DNA of 64,000 bases, taken from Anisakis pegreffii (Eukaryota > Nematoda > Chromadorea > Rhabditida > Anisakidae). The notes below the pieces were generated by a model. The model was not told the origin of the DNA, searched no databases, and saw only the letters and a program-made list of their open reading frames with translations. Below, piece by piece: positions 51,801-64,000 of the stretch. Position 1 is the first letter of the stretch; the number at the start of each line of letters is the position of its first letter. The stretch spans positions 32,577 through 96,576 of the forward strand of contig JAPYMA010001337.1 in assembly GCA_035041965.1 (NCBI GenBank). The letters run 5' to 3'. The position numbers were made by a program, and so were the translations under genes.

Positions 51801-54800
51801 GGAAACTTTCATCAGTGGAGGTCAAAGCAGTGGAAGTGTTTCGATGTGGTGTTCTGAACAAGGGTGGCTGTTTGCTGTCATATTGAGTGTGATTCGTAAC
51901 ACTCTCATAGTCAGCTTCCCACTTCGGCATAATCGCTTTTATTTGCTCTTGGATGACGCTATCTTTCGTCTCACTATTAACACTTTCGATCGAAACATGC
52001 GGGTTCTCATCGTGTTGTGTTGTAGTTTGGTTAAGTAACTTGAGCGACCTTATTAAACCATTTTCATTGAGCATTTGCAGCAAAGCATTTTCAGGATGAC
52101 TTGTTGTTGGTAGATTCATAATTTTCGCATTGTTATCATAGGGAATTTCATTCAGCATAGGTGATACCGTTTCGATACTCTTGACCATTATCGAGTCACT
52201 TTTCTCATTGTTTACAATGAGCGAGCCGTTATTTTCCTGCTGCACTTCATTGAATGAGAATGATGTTGGTAATATGCTCGTTTCAACATATGTTCTGTGC
52301 TCAACTTCGGTCCAGTTCTGCATATTCTCCATTCGGAGCGAATTTCTATCTGCATCAAAGGAGACCACTTGTTTAGTATTTGAAATTCGTTGATCAACGT
52401 TGCTTATTTTATCACTCCTGTTGGATAAAACATTCGAAGGTAAATGTAGTTCATTTTGCGTATTCACTTGCACCTTTGGGTGGAAAATTACACTTGAATC
52501 ATTCATTGATCCATTGATTTTGGAACGATCTGTATTATCTGAAAAGTAGATCATTAGAAGGTTCATGGTATGTTGATGGCACAAACAACGAGAATATTTC
52601 TTAAAATATGCGAGAATTCATCGTTGAGAAACCTCCGACTACTTGTTCGCTTCCAATAGTAATTGAATCACATCGGCCGATATGAGCGATCGTTCGCAAT
52701 TGTTCACCTTTAGTAGCTCTTTGACAATTCAATTTTTCAAATCTGAATGTGTCTTCTTTCATTGACGAGGAAATAAGAGCAATAGTATCACTTTCAGTTA
52801 CGTCTTTTTGCGTATAACATCATTATAGTTCAAAATTATCGCATCCCAACTGCTGAGTGGCGGAAACAGGGCAACTGCAAAGGGTTGTACTGGAAAAACA
52901 AGACTGTAAGGCGCGATGAACCAATTAAAAAGTGCACAAAATCATCATGAACCAACGTGCACATATTTGGATGCGTTATTGCTGCAGAATCGCACACCGG
53001 TTCATCATCCTGGTGACATTCACGTTGACATGGATCGTTGTTCAAACAAGAGCCGTAATAAACGATTTGCAACACTTCATTTCGTTTTCTTCGAACTAAA
53101 CACTCTGCATACCGAAACATACATTCATTGGTGTGCGTGTTCCCTAAAAAAATATTCAGTTTATAGAATATTTCAGTGAGGATCTCTGGGGAACGAAAAT
53201 TTGTATTTGATAGGATATATTATAACTAAATTAAATCACAAGGAACATGAGAATTTTATTATTATTTGATTTACTTAATTTAATTTATAACTAACCTTGA
53301 TTGTCACATACTGGGTCAAAGTATGATGGGCATGAGGGTCGTGGGCAACAAACTCCTTCGTACAAAAGGTGAATATCTGAAATGGTTAAATTCCGAACGA
53401 TTATCATTTCTTTGTGAGCAAATTGAAGGATAAAATGCGATGATAAAACGCAAAAGTCATGCAGCATGTTAATCGGTGCTCAGTGCTACAAAAATGAGCT
53501 TACCGACATTCGTCTGTTTGTTGCAGAACATCGAGCACAGATTATTGTATGTGTTTCCATCACTCGCGCAAACCGGTCTAAACTGCCTTTTGCAACCGCA
53601 GTTCTGGATTAGTTGTGACCAGTCTAAAAATGACACAATAATATACTTTTTAAAATATCCAATGAAAAGGTTTACTAGACTCTGAATACTATTCATTAAA
53701 ACAGAACAATCAATTATTCATATTATCGGTGAGCATCTCAATTTTGTATTTACTCAGCTGATCATTTTCCCATTCTAGAGTTTATTTGTAGACTGCGAAC
53801 GGAATGCTAAAGTTAAATATCTAAATGCAAGTTTCAACGTGCAAAAGAAAAAAATTATTTGTTAAAATTTAACGCTTAGATTGGTTATATTTAGAGGTGT
53901 GCCGATAGAATCTATCGAAGCTGAATTCAACATTAATGGTGATCACGAAGGAAGGTGTTTTGCAATAGATTGCTACCGAAAGATGAATTCCAATGGTTTT
54001 TTCAACGAGCGCATCCATCCTTATGGCGGGTTTACGACCACCATAAAGAATAACAATTTCATACTATTGATGAGTCGTTATCGTGAAATAAAAAATAGGT
54101 TATGTTCTGTAAGATGAAAATTATGGTACCTTCATTCATTGACATTTATCAGTATGACACCCCTGAATAATTGCTTATGAAATGAACAATAAGGATGTTG
54201 ATGATTGTTAGCAAAAAATGTTGTGTGGAGATGGAACTGGTGAGTCAATATTTTCTGAATTTTCAGGGATATCAAAAGGATATCGAATCAGTTGTTCAGA
54301 TAGTGAGATCAAATTTAGTAAATGAGGCATCGCTCTCTTGAAAACGGAGAGTTGTTTCAGACTGTAGTCGCCTGTGATGATTGAGTCAATTCAAGTTGTT
54401 TTGCTCCGAATTAACATGTCATATCATCGGCAAATAATTCATAGGAAAAAAATTTATAGCAGTGTAAGTGAGACAAGTCATTTCGGCCTACATGAAGAAA
54501 GTTGGAAAAAGAAAAATGGGCATTCTGAAATGAGCGAGCTCTTTGCACACTAAATCATTCAAAATTAGGAAGATTTCGAAAAACAGAACTCATTGCAATA
54601 TTACCTCGTTAACTTTTTACATATTTCACTACTTTTGAACTTGAACTGTCAGACTGCTCATGTTAGATATTAGAAAAATTCAACTCTGTTATCAGTTAAT
54701 TGGAAGCAAAGATCATAAATTCAATTTAACGTAATGATAAAGGAATTCGAGTGAATCGACGACTACATTATGGAATGAATAAACGGATCGTTGAGAAAGA

Positions 54801-54939
54801 TGTAAGATAAACACGCGTGATTGACTGACTGACCTTGTGTAGATGCTGTCAGCTGAGTTGATAGAGTTAACACGTGGTAGATTTGCAAAACACTGATGAA
54901 GATAAAATGATAAGACTGCACTTTTAGAATTATTTTCAT
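42042..54939 (-). CDS. Large secreted multi-Kazal serine protease inhibitor-like protein
   Basis: Signal-peptide exon 54939-54834 (MKIILKVQ, core FIFISVLQIY). Supported exons follow: 53623-53504, 53376-53296, 53143-52957, 52742-52633, 52538-51077 (or 51083), ~50775-50671, 50367-50194, 49675-49451, 49152-49042, 47833-47769, 47297-47080, 46894-46728, 46403-46181, 46104-45951, ~45730-45555, 45025-44881, 44500-44402, 44146-43912 and 42261-42042. They encode about 16-17 Kazal modules, each with C-x(n)-C-x-PVCDS-G-TH-N-C-F-C-x(n)-G-C. Kazal loops block serine proteases outside the cell. Three modules precede a 486-residue Ser/Thr/Asn-rich spacer and the rest follow it. Estimated length is about 1,450 residues. 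Junctions around 50,780-51,080, 47,840-49,040 and 45,730-45,950 are unresolved, so exons may be missing. The last module lacks its sixth Cys (ends IVHRGG-stop), so a further 3' exon may exist. The nearest nematode relatives are agrin- or follistatin-type Kazal proteins. Confidence 0.8.
42575..43844 (-). mobile_element. Degraded mariner transposon, 1,270 bp
   Basis: Inverted ends GTAGAAAGTT (left) and AACTTTCTAC (right) are each bordered by TA (42573-42574 and 43845-43846), the mariner target duplication. The interior is a broken transposase in the same orientation as the host gene. It sits inside the last-but-one intron of the multi-Kazal gene (42262-43911). Confidence 0.9.
42633..43661 (-). 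pseudogene. Mariner transposase pseudogene (frameshifted)
   Basis: The N-terminal helix-turn-helix part reads from 43661 (MDKMIIHGIMLYEFKLGRSS, later GVYQRTISTHLRQMGK). The catalytic part has MDEKW, LLQDNARPH and YSPDLSP, the D,D34D pattern of mariners. The C-terminal NGPYFE end lies near 42640. At least two or three frameshifts separate these blocks, so no active enzyme can be made. Confidence 0.88.
45242..45471. mobile_element. Complete 230-bp hAT-like MITE
   Basis: The ends TAGTGATGGGATCCGG and (reverse complement) TAGTGATGACATCCGG form a terminal inverted repeat. TTACAGAG (45234-45241) and TTGCAGAG (45472-45479) are an 8-bp target duplication with one mismatch. The body is made of GGTCGGAAT words in both orientations. 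It lies in a Kazal-gene intron. The truncated relative is at 10124. Confidence 0.75.
48824..48885. repeat. Inverted trinucleotide tract (TAA)n-(TTA)n
   Basis: About 11 TAA units run directly into about 9 TTA units, forming a nearly self-complementary 60-bp hairpin in a Kazal-gene intron. Confidence 0.9.
49754..49808. repeat. Purine-rich (GGAG) tract with G8 run
   Basis: GGAGGAGAGGAGCGGGGGGGG followed by AGGGAGGAGGAG, almost all purine on plus, in the intron between exons 50367-50194 and 49675-49451. Confidence 0.7.
53881..54117 (+). other. Unassigned open frame antisense to a Kazal-gene intron
   Basis: After a TATATTTAG site the frame reads RGVPIESIEAEFNINGDHEG and later IHPYGGFTTTIKNNN to a stop at 54115-54117. 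Composition is plausible for protein, but there is no partner exon and no family recognised. It would be a nested antisense gene if real. Confidence 0.25.
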
Positions 54940-54942
54940 AGT

Positions 54943-54964
54943 TATATATATATATATATATATA
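54943..54964. repeat. (AT)n tract just upstream of the Kazal-gene ATG
   Basis: About 11 AT units begin four bases 5' of the start codon at 54939-54937, so they would form the 5' UTR or promoter edge and could vary in length between individuals. Confidence 0.9.
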
Positions 54965-57900
54965 CGATTTCTTCTAATCTGATTTTCAATAGCTGCAGAA
55001 AGATAATTAGGCGAAGTTTTCTGAAGTGATTTTTGTCTCATGAAAATATACAATGGTTTTGAAATGTTCAGAGATGAGGTCCAGCTACAATAGCATCCAC
55101 CGAATGAGGATTTCGTTCATAGAATTGTTGATAACGTGATGTGATAAGAACTAAGTAAAAGGACGAAAAATATCAAATGAGCAAGCAACATGTAATACTC
55201 AGAGTAAATGTGCAACAAACGCGATTGTCGTTATGATGCGTAATGTAATGTTATGATGGTGACTGAGTGAAATGAATTTTGAAGATGATCGCGAATGCAA
55301 CACCGCCCTCTCGCCATTCGATGGTGGCTGTGTATCGGTTTGATACTGACGTTTGAGTCGAAGCACTCCCTGGGTTGACGAAGACAGTTCTGTCAATGCT
55401 TTTTATGCTTCTCAGTTGCAACACACTTATCCGTATCGTTAGACAATGATCACTTGAATAGGTTTTCATGATCAAGCTTTTATAGGTGGCATTTCAGATG
55501 GTGACATTTCAGCTGAATTACTTATTCGCAATGGAAAATGTCTTAAAATCAGCTTCTTTATGACGTGGTGAATGCAGATCTTAGCTTACCATCCCATATA
55601 ATCGCAGACCTATTAAAAAGATGTGGAAATGAACGATTCACTAACTATGAGAATTTCTTGAAAGATACCGCATTTAGATTTTCTACGGTAACTTCGTTTC
55701 AGAAAAACCGGAAATATGAATGAGAACCAAAAAAGTCGATTTTAACACTTCTCGAGAAAGTCGATTTCATCCGTTCATTTCTTTATTATTGCCTTCAGGG
55801 TGCCATTTATTCGTTTAGTTAATTGTGTTCTATTGACACTCATCTCTTAACATTTTTAAATCATGCTCCATAAACTGTAAAAATATAAAAGAAGCGTTTA
55901 GATGTGTACATAACATAACACATTTCCTTTTTCGTGCTAAGCGTTTCAGTTGAGATTACACTTGATCTACTTAGCATTAATTCTTATTATGCGATTGCTC
56001 TCTTCTCAAACACAATTCTTGTCGGTGAACATTTTATAAGACATTACTCTATCGTTGATATAACTCTTCACCAGTTCCCGCTATTTTAATATTTTTCCTT
56101 CTCCTCCCCTCTCATTTTTCACTTCATCACTGAGCATTACCAAATTTTTTAAAGATATTTTATTCAAGTTTTCCAACTGTCCCATGGTTGGTTGTTCACA
56201 GTCTATGACTAAATCTGCGGCCTTGTCAATCGACAACTATAATTTGCATGAGTTGGTTCGGAATCGCAGAAGACAAATTTCATTGTTGCAAACTATCATA
56301 TCGAACGTTCTCTCGTAAAGTCGGGAACGCTCTCATGCAACAAGTGAGAGTGCACCACACATTTACTTACCAAGCCAAGTCATTTTTCTCAAAACATTTT
56401 TTCAACATTTCCGATACCAGAAAATTTCACAATTGCAGTTCCATTATTGATTCACTTTTTGATTCATTCTGATACACCCTATAGAAACTTGGTTTCAGCT
56501 CTTTCCTTATTCATCACAAAAATTACTAGAATGCAGAGTTACAATAAAATGTCTTAGTGGAAACGCTGCCTCTTTTCTTAAGCGCTAAAATAACTCAAAG
56601 CTATAGATGATAGATTGTTGGTGAATCAACAGTCAATTTCTTGATTCGCACATTGACAAAAAACGTTTCTTTCCAACTGCATAAATGTGATTCAAAACAC
56701 CAGCGATGCGTAAAGAAATGAGTTTTAATTCCTTGTAGAGTGTAATAAATCGTATCCAATACGAAAATATGAACTCTTAAGTAAAAAGTACTAGTTCGAC
56801 ATAGAGTATCCAAAATTGTAGAATACAGTTTATATACTAACGTAAGTGAATAATTAATCATTGGTAATTCCATTTAATTCGTATACGTTTTACTCTTCCT
56901 TTCAGTACCTCTTTTTGCATTGTTCATCACTCGAATAATTTTTCATTCAGTTCCGGCACGAACGTTCTATAGTGCCTATCACAAAGTAAGTGAAGAAAGG
57001 CCATAATGAGAACGGCCTTTGTTATCGTGAAAAAGTAATAAACTGTCATTAGGTAAAATTCTTATTTGCACATGAAAGAATGAATGGAAGTCGTCTCTGT
57101 TGAATTAAACGTGTTCAATGGACTCGAATCTATTGAGGGATCGAAGGATCACTAGAAACCGTCACACCGAGTTGAGCATAAGAAGATAAACTTAGAAAAC
57201 AACTAATTGGTTGGTATTGACATCTTCCCTTTTGCTTCACATAATCGTAGTGTCCTAATTCGTGTAACCTTAGACGTTCAAGTGGAAGATCTTACAAGTA
57301 AGACACTGATACAAAAGAAGAGGTGATGAAGCGATGATAAAGCTGAGACGAGGTAATGGAAAATTTGTTATGGTTTTCATCATTTGATAGTTCGGAGTAA
57401 ACTATGTTCGATGAATAAATGACATTGGAAGATGGAAGTAAAATCGTAAAAGAGCCTGAGGAATGCAATTGAAACAAACACAAACACGAGCAAATATGCA
57501 ACTCTACACACGAAGTCTCCGGAGAGATTCTTTCATTCTTCAAAAATATGCTATCTTTCCTATGAGATCTGCACTTTCCACTCCAAAAAATACACCTGCT
57601 TTCCTTGGTAATCTATTCATCACGTTGGGAAAACTTGCCTCTTTTTGAAATATTTTACGTTTTTGGATTGCTTTCTTTTTTCATATCCTATTTTTCAATT
57701 GCTTTTTTTCAATGATGGACGTTTTCATGAGAGATCTTTAACTATACAGACTATAACTAATCTGTTTTATGGAGGATTTGCAAATGCAGAAGTGAAGGAA
57801 CAAAGAATTTTCAAATAATGAACAGCATTCCAAAAGAGGCAATCATATTTCCAAAACGGGGAATATTTTGTAAAAACATTGCTGCTGGTAACAAGCACAC

Positions 57901-58092
57901 AATCGTATGAATTATGAGCATATTTTTGAGAAAGATCACAACATGCTTAAAAACCATATATGAAAATGTCATAAATAAACGAATAATTCTATCATATGCA
58001 TAATCATTATTTTCATTATTATTATTATCATTGTTATTATCATTAATATTATTAATATCATTATTTTTATCAGTATCAGATGAGTTACAAAA
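54965..58092. other. Intergenic region between the Kazal and FGD-like genes
   Basis: AT-rich, with an imperfect (ATT)n tract at 58005-58080 next to the FGD-like stop codon. Open frames at 55199-55475 and 57292-57543 lack splice support. Nothing else is recognised. Confidence 0.55.
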
Positions 58093-61000
58093 CTATAGGT
58101 TAGTCTTCTCTTTGAGAACAGCATTTGCAGCTAGATCCAACACAGCCATCCATCGAATCTGTGTTTGCTCATCACCAACCGTCACTGTATAATGTCGCTG
58201 AGCATGCCTTATCGTGAACGTTAATCGTTCGCCACTCATTTTCACTTCACAACCCGGCAATGGTAGCATTGCAGATGCACAATCATCCTTTAATATTTTA
58301 TGGATGAACGGAATACATAACTTCATACGTACCAATTTTTTGTGTGATATTCATCGATTACGAAGCACATAAATTTTCACACCACTCATATAATTTTCAA
58401 CCAAATGAAGAACAAAATGCTCAACAATACATTCAATTTTAAATATACGAATTGTTCACCTCGTAGAAAACAAAGAGAAAAATTTTGGCATTCCAACGAC
58501 GAAAGACTAACGTTGTCGTTCTGATAGGAGTATAGGCAGAAATCTTTACGCACCACGAAGTACCTCGTTAACGGCCTGTTCAAAGATCCTTTGAATGTAA
58601 CAACGCTCGCATGCAATATATCACCACTTTTGGCAGCAACGGCGAGTGGGTTGATGCGAGTTTTTGATTGTTTATTGGTATCGTTTACTTTAACAACCTC
58701 CTGTAACACTCGATCCTATTGCAAATTTGATTGTTATAAGCAGAGAGATTGATGTAAATGAAAATATTCTGATAGAATATAAATTATAAAAAAGTTAATT
58801 ACAAAGAGTTGAGAACATGATTCACAAATACGACGTGTTTTCCCTTCGGCACGTAATCTACCAAAGCACTTCTTGCAGAAGCGTTGACCACAACGTGAAC
58901 ACGGCACACCTCTAGAGATGAATGAAAATTCCGTATCGCATTTCGCACAACAACGACTTTCGGTGCGTGGTGATGTCACATTGTGCATCTAAAACATCCA
59001 TATATAGAATAATCTTAATGCAACTATGAGTCAAGAAAGTTTACCGAAACTGATGGGCTGAACGAATGTTTGCGAGAAAGACTTTCACTGATCACGGCCC
59101 AAATAGCGTCAATCCAATCAGTCTTTTCTTTCTGACTAAACGCAATCAGTTCAAGACATCTGCAAGTTGGCATTTCCATCAACTACTAAATAAGTACCAT
59201 TAGTTTCCTCTCATTATTTGATGTTCACTCGATTGCATAAAATTGCCTCTTTCATGGAATAATTATGCTGTTTTGCAAAAAAAACATTCTTACATGAGAA
59301 TAAAAAATCAGAATTGATGCTCAAGGTTTTCCCATTCAGAAGTGCCCAAATGGAGCATACATTCCAGTAAGTTTACCATACCTTGATGGACCAGCCGTCG
59401 AATCAGCTCCACGAATGTAGAATGAATGCTCTCTTTCTAGATTATCACCTTCATAAATCTGCAAAATACAGCTCGATCATAATTATGTACATTTACACAA
59501 TTAGTAACGATTTATTGCCGGATTGAAATTATTACATAAAACCAAACAAATTCAAATTCGGTTGAGGAAGTACCACCCAAGTAATCGGCTAATAAAGGCG
59601 ATAAATCAAATATTTTTGCTTTCCTTCAAAAACATTTAATAAATGAAATTAATGATAAACCTGAATATGACAGTTAAAAATTGTTCAGCTGAAGTGATGA
59701 ACAAGAACTGAACCGAATTCAATGGAAAGATGGCACAAACTGCTCGGTGAGCATGTTTGCGACCAACTGATAAAATCTGTTCGGATTACAGAAGAAAAAC
59801 ACCTCGAAATCAATCGCTGAGCATTCAGTAAAAAAATACATCGAACGCTTTTCTTCAGCTTCACGTTACTTGTCAATAACGATATCGCAACAAAATACAG
59901 CGAGGATTTACTTCAGTTTCCGGCTAATTGTATAGCCGGGAACTCAAGAAGAACAAATCGCGTAATGAGAGTGGATAAAGAAATTTGTCTGTACTCAACG
60001 CGGCTGATGTATATTCATTGTTAGATTCAACTAGAATGAGACGGTTGATTGAAAACAAAAAGAAGGCTTCCTAATATTACTTGAGTTAAGATTGCGTCGA
60101 ATACCGCTCTGACTTTGTATTTGCCGAATGCAGGTAATGTACGCTCAGAAGCGAGTAGAAGAAGATCGTTGAACAGGAACAGAAAACGATCCTCTGTTTT
60201 GTCTGAAGACGATGATATCTGAAAAGTTTTCTCGATACATTTCTGAGAACGTGTGACAATTGCTTCACATCCAAAACAACACAGAATTACTAGGAATGCA
60301 TACGAAAAATGTTGCCCATCATTACAACAAAACCCTTCATGAAACTTATTCTTGAAGAAGGAATCTTGATACGGAATTGAATAAGACAAAATTGAACTGG
60401 CTCACATAAAACATAAAGCAGTGTCTAGTCTTGATAGCCTGCTGACTGAAATGAAAAAAAAAACATAATCCTGAGGGCAAAAAAACGGTTGTCATTACCT
60501 TGGAAAGTTTTCCACGTTTGACCAGCTCACGACTGGGCGACACAAGCGAGATTGTGTTTCCCAACTGCTCCTGTACTTCAAGAACGTTTCTATATCGGTC
60601 CTATAAAAAATCTATCATGTTCAAAAATCGCCTTCTCTTAAAACGACTAAGCCGGTTAATTACTGAACCATACCAGCTTGCGCATCATTTCATTTGCATG
60701 ACTCGCAGCATCAAGAACAAGTGTGAGCGCCTCTTCAGTATCCTCATAATCAGGATCTGTACTATCCAGGTGTTTTTTGTATTCCTTAAATAAATTGCAT
60801 ATCTTTCACATATTCTTTCGTTCATGACATTTGTCAATCACGTAAACTGTGCAAATCAGGTAATCATCTATATCACATTGTTGAATCCGTTCAGTTTTTC
60901 ACATAACAAATTGCACCATTTTAACAAATATTAAAGAGATCAATTCGAATTCAGGACAGTTTCCGACAGAAGAATTTCAGAAAAAAATTCGGACTGGGTT

Positions 61001-63744
61001 TGCTTATAACTTTCGTTCAAGCAAATTCTTTTCAAATTTTGGATGGCATAAAAAACTAAATATAGCTACAAACAGTTTTATGACATGGCTGCTCGGCAGA
61101 AGCACTCAATGCATGATGGGAAAAGAGTTAAAAATCGAGTAAGCACCTGCAGTAATAATTGATAGCGCATCACCCGTTGAACAGGACAAATCAGGTGCGA
61201 CATTAACGGTAAATTTTCACATTCCGGTAACTGCTGAAATTGTGATATTCATAACTCATTTCTTGAAGTGAATTAAAAACGTATCACCAACAGAAATACT
61301 ATAAAGAAGAAAGCAAGCGATATTTTCCGAATGATTGTCAAAAAACTTGACATCATCGATCAAAGAACAGGTAAGATTCAGACTGTCAAACGTAACGGGT
61401 ACTAGATTAGAATGAGTTATCAGCAAAATGAATTTGATATTTGAACACAACATTATACCTCAATCTCTTGTACGATTTGTGCAAATCGACGTTTCTTTTT
61501 GTAGCATTCATCAAACACTTTTGTAGCTCTTTTATAATTGTTGGTATATTCAGAATACATTTTAAGGAAAGGTGCACGTTTCCGTAATACGCCACTTATC
61601 CTAAATGTAAAAATCATTCGAGAATATTCAGTCGAATTTATTCTATACGAACTCCTAAAATCAGATTCTTGACTCTGCCTTTTGGGCTCATTCTCAGCCA
61701 AATCTCAGGATTTTTCAGGAACATTTTCAAATTATTTTTGCTATAAGCATAAAATCTTTTTTTCATTGAATGTCAATGTCAGTTAAACTTGATGCTCAAA
61801 GATCGGTTAAGCAATTCAACTACGTCCCCAATTTCGCAAACACTGATAAAAATAACTTCAGAATGATGCATAAGAATTCAGTATTTGCTGACGAGTCGCA
61901 ATCATAATGCGATACCTGTGCGTGGTGTGCCACTCTCTGCAACTATCCATTAATGCTGGCAGAAGATGGGTGTTATGAAACTGATGCAAACTTGATATAT
62001 TGGCGAACAGTTGACTCAATTTATCTTTTTCTACAACCTTTTCATCCACAATACGCTTTCGAAACACCTACAATAAACTGCTTTTTAACGTAATGCAATT
62101 TCACCCATCCCAACAAATGTTTACCGTATCCAAAATGCAACTGAATTTTCAGCACGAGATAATTTTAGCTGAAAGCAATAAGCAAGCTCGTTTAAAGGAC
62201 GCTTAATCATTTTGACATATATTCCTTTTAAAAGATATGTTGACCACTACTGTAAAACAGTCAAGTTATTTTTCATAATAAATTTCATCTAAGCAATAAC
62301 GTCTTTGTTTTGTCAGTTCAATAATATAACATTAAAGAAGGAATCTAAACGAAATTTTAAAAAATTAAGCAACAATAATGCACTAAACAGCGGAATCGCC
62401 TCATAAAGAAAACAACATGATGAAATCCTCTTCATGTTTCTAATACTGAACCTCATCAAGCAGATGCAGTTTTTCAACGTATCGCTGCTCCGAATCGACA
62501 AGCTCTTTCGCTGCATGCCATGCCTTTTCAAGGCGCTTTTTAACTTTTTCTTTCATTGCTGGCACATGGCCCATTGTACCAACTGAGAAGACAGCCGATT
62601 GGTTTTCGGGAATTTCGGAAAATTGAGATCGATTGTCTTCATTCTGCTCACTCACGTCATCCAATTCTTCTTCAGAAAGATCCTCATCTGGATTATCTGC
62701 TAGCTTCACTTTGAAGCCACCTTCAGGTCCTGCAGAAAAGACAATCAGTATACATTTAGAGTTTCGGTCTCATAGGCTATACTCCTATTAAAACAACAAC
62801 TACATGTTGTACTCATAAATATGGATACTTACATCGATATCCACAGCTGTGTATATTTCATCAAACAGTTTATGTTCGCGTGAGGAAGACCGTAGAAATC
62901 GCCTGGTTAAGATTGACAAAACGTTGATGGATGAACTGTATAAAAAGTATAAAAAGTGTCAATATGAGTGGCATACTTCAAAATATCTATGCTTTTATTC
63001 ATGACTCGTTTTCAATACCATTTCAATTCACTATCATTTACTGTTTCCATAACGATTACGATGATGACGCGTTTTCGATCATTTGTGTTGCAAGTCGATA
63101 GCTGAGTTTACTTTCAATCAAAAGATCAAACTTTTGATGTATTCGTTCCAAATTGTTAATGCTTCTCTCAACTATAACTTTTACGTTTTTGGATATTCAA
63201 GCATACCCCGAAATAACGTTGCGTCAATAGAATGAACAACTTGAACACAAACACCACATTCTTCATACCTCAAGATGCATTTTAATGGTTGATCCATCAA
63301 ACGCTCTTTATATGTGGTACTCAAGCTATGGTGTCTGTTGAATTAACATAATATCATCAAGTACTTTTAATTTAACCGATAAAACACGCCAGCAACCAAA
63401 TATTCTAAACGAACTTCTTCAAAAATTAACTTTCACTTCTTATGGAATCATTCACAAGCAAGTGACTTCGGGAACGCGTTTTTAGACATGATGAACATAT
63501 GCCTATTGAAAGAGCCACCCAAAATTTTTAATCAATCAATCAATACATTCGTTCAATTAAAAAAACAGATAGATGCTATCTAACAAGTAAAATGATAATC
63601 TTGGAAAAGCAAAAAAAGGATTTATCCAGAAGAAATGGATCATCAATTAGAGACTGACCTTTGTATTCCATAAAAGCTCTGAATTTACTCTTCGATTCTT
63701 GCTTAACACCATTTATGTACATCTCATGTTTCGAGAAATGGTGA
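58093..63744 (-). CDS. FGD/EXC-5-type RhoGEF (DH-PH-FYVE-PH), 5' end outside window
   Basis: Exons from 5' to 3': 63744-63659, 63334-63269, 62935-62829, 62729-62452, 62067-61916, 61600-61459, 61233-61147, 60784-60674, 60600-60499, 60218-60081, 59458-59382, 59159-59045, 58988-58803, 58715-58512 and 58287-58093 (stop TAG). The DH domain is clear (ELVDSEQRYVEKLHLLDE, LFANISSLHQFH, KRAPFLKMYSEYTNNYKRA, CPVQRVMRYQLLLQ). PH1 follows (DRFLFLFNDLLLLA, DWIDAIWAVI), then a FYVE-like zinc finger and a second PH (LPGCEVKM to stop). FGD proteins activate Cdc42 at membranes; nematode EXC-5 shapes the excretory canal. The zinc finger keeps eight Cys, but the basic RRHHCR motif is replaced by SRGVPCSRC, so phosphoinositide binding is doubtful. 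The three 5'-most exons are less certain: one phase between 63659 and 63334 does not match, so an exon is missing. Confidence 0.87.
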
Positions 63745-63930
63745 CTGAAATAAAGAGAGAAGAGAGCATCGATGAAATTGTGTGATTAACATACTGATAT
63801 GATTGATATTGATGTGTTCTAGTGCATTTACATTAAAATATCGGATCGCTTTTAAACATTCGTTAATCTTCGTATAATTCATATGCATACATACCATACA
63901 TGCATAATGTCATACATGTATAATTTAACG

Positions 63931-63933
<3 letters not shown>

Positions 63934-64000
<67 letters not shown>
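63934..64000. repeat. (AT)n microsatellite at the window edge
   Basis: A run of alternating A and T continues to the last base, about 67 bp, so its true length is unknown. Confidence 0.95.

Noticed and set aside
51488..52393. Plus-strand open frames opposite the large Kazal-gene exon
   Set aside because: The minus strand has one uninterrupted phase-consistent 1.46-kb exon, so the plus frames are shadows.
1..64000. tRNA, rRNA, SL-RNA genes and CRISPR arrays
   Set aside because: No A-box/B-box pairs with cloverleaf potential, no rRNA-like blocks, no SL1 sequence and no regularly spaced identical repeats with unique spacers were seen by eye on either strand. A covariance-model scan was not possible.

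Overview
The window is AT-rich animal nuclear DNA from a nematode, probably a parasitic (clade III-like) species, though no sequence here fixes the genus. The signs are small exons split by 150-600 bp introns, TTTCAG-type 3' splice sites, a probable spliced-leader acceptor just upstream of one start codon, TTAGGC-like degenerate repeats, and a compact 210-residue nuclear poly(A)-binding protein. The supplied ORF-sized stretches are mostly single exons, so I rebuilt genes by matching splice-site phase from exon to exon.

Six genes lie on the minus strand and one on the plus strand. From left to right: (1) nuclear poly(A)-binding protein PABPN1/PABP-2 (233-2104, minus); (2) mitochondrial ribosomal protein mS27/MRPS27 (5036-9615, minus); (3) an RNF141-like RING-finger protein (11722-13503, plus) with an apparently frame-broken second exon; (4) a 16-exon, Gln-rich protein carrying an INO80E-like coiled coil (15646-22186, minus); (5) a PDIA5-like multi-thioredoxin protein disulfide isomerase with a signal peptide (29424-35737, minus); (6) a very large secreted multi-Kazal protease-inhibitor-like protein with about 16 Kazal modules and a 1.5-kb Ser/Thr/Asn-rich exon (42042-54939, minus); (7) the 3' part of an FGD/EXC-5-type RhoGEF (DH-PH-FYVE-PH), cut by the right edge (58093 to beyond 63744, minus).

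The spaces between genes and several introns hold mobile DNA and repeats. These are a MULE-like foldback MITE, a family of hAT-like non-autonomous elements (some with a body built of tandem GGAGC-rich repeats, with recognisable 8-bp target duplications), a nested MITE, a degraded 1.27-kb mariner inside a Kazal-gene intron, a perfect 50-bp palindrome, degenerate telomere-like repeats and several (AT)n or (AAT)n tracts. The window ends in an (AT)n tract.

The genes do not form one pathway. They cover mRNA polyadenylation, mitochondrial translation, ubiquitination, chromatin remodelling, ER disulfide chemistry, extracellular protease inhibition and Cdc42/Rho signalling. No bacterial-type operon, CRISPR array, tRNA or rRNA was seen. 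I saw no wholly new system. The least ordinary items are the minisatellite-bodied hAT-like element, repeated intron positions inside duplicated thioredoxin and Kazal modules, a GC-AG intron plus a 25-nt microexon in the INO80E-like gene, and two coding-frame discontinuities that look like draft-assembly errors or real lesions.
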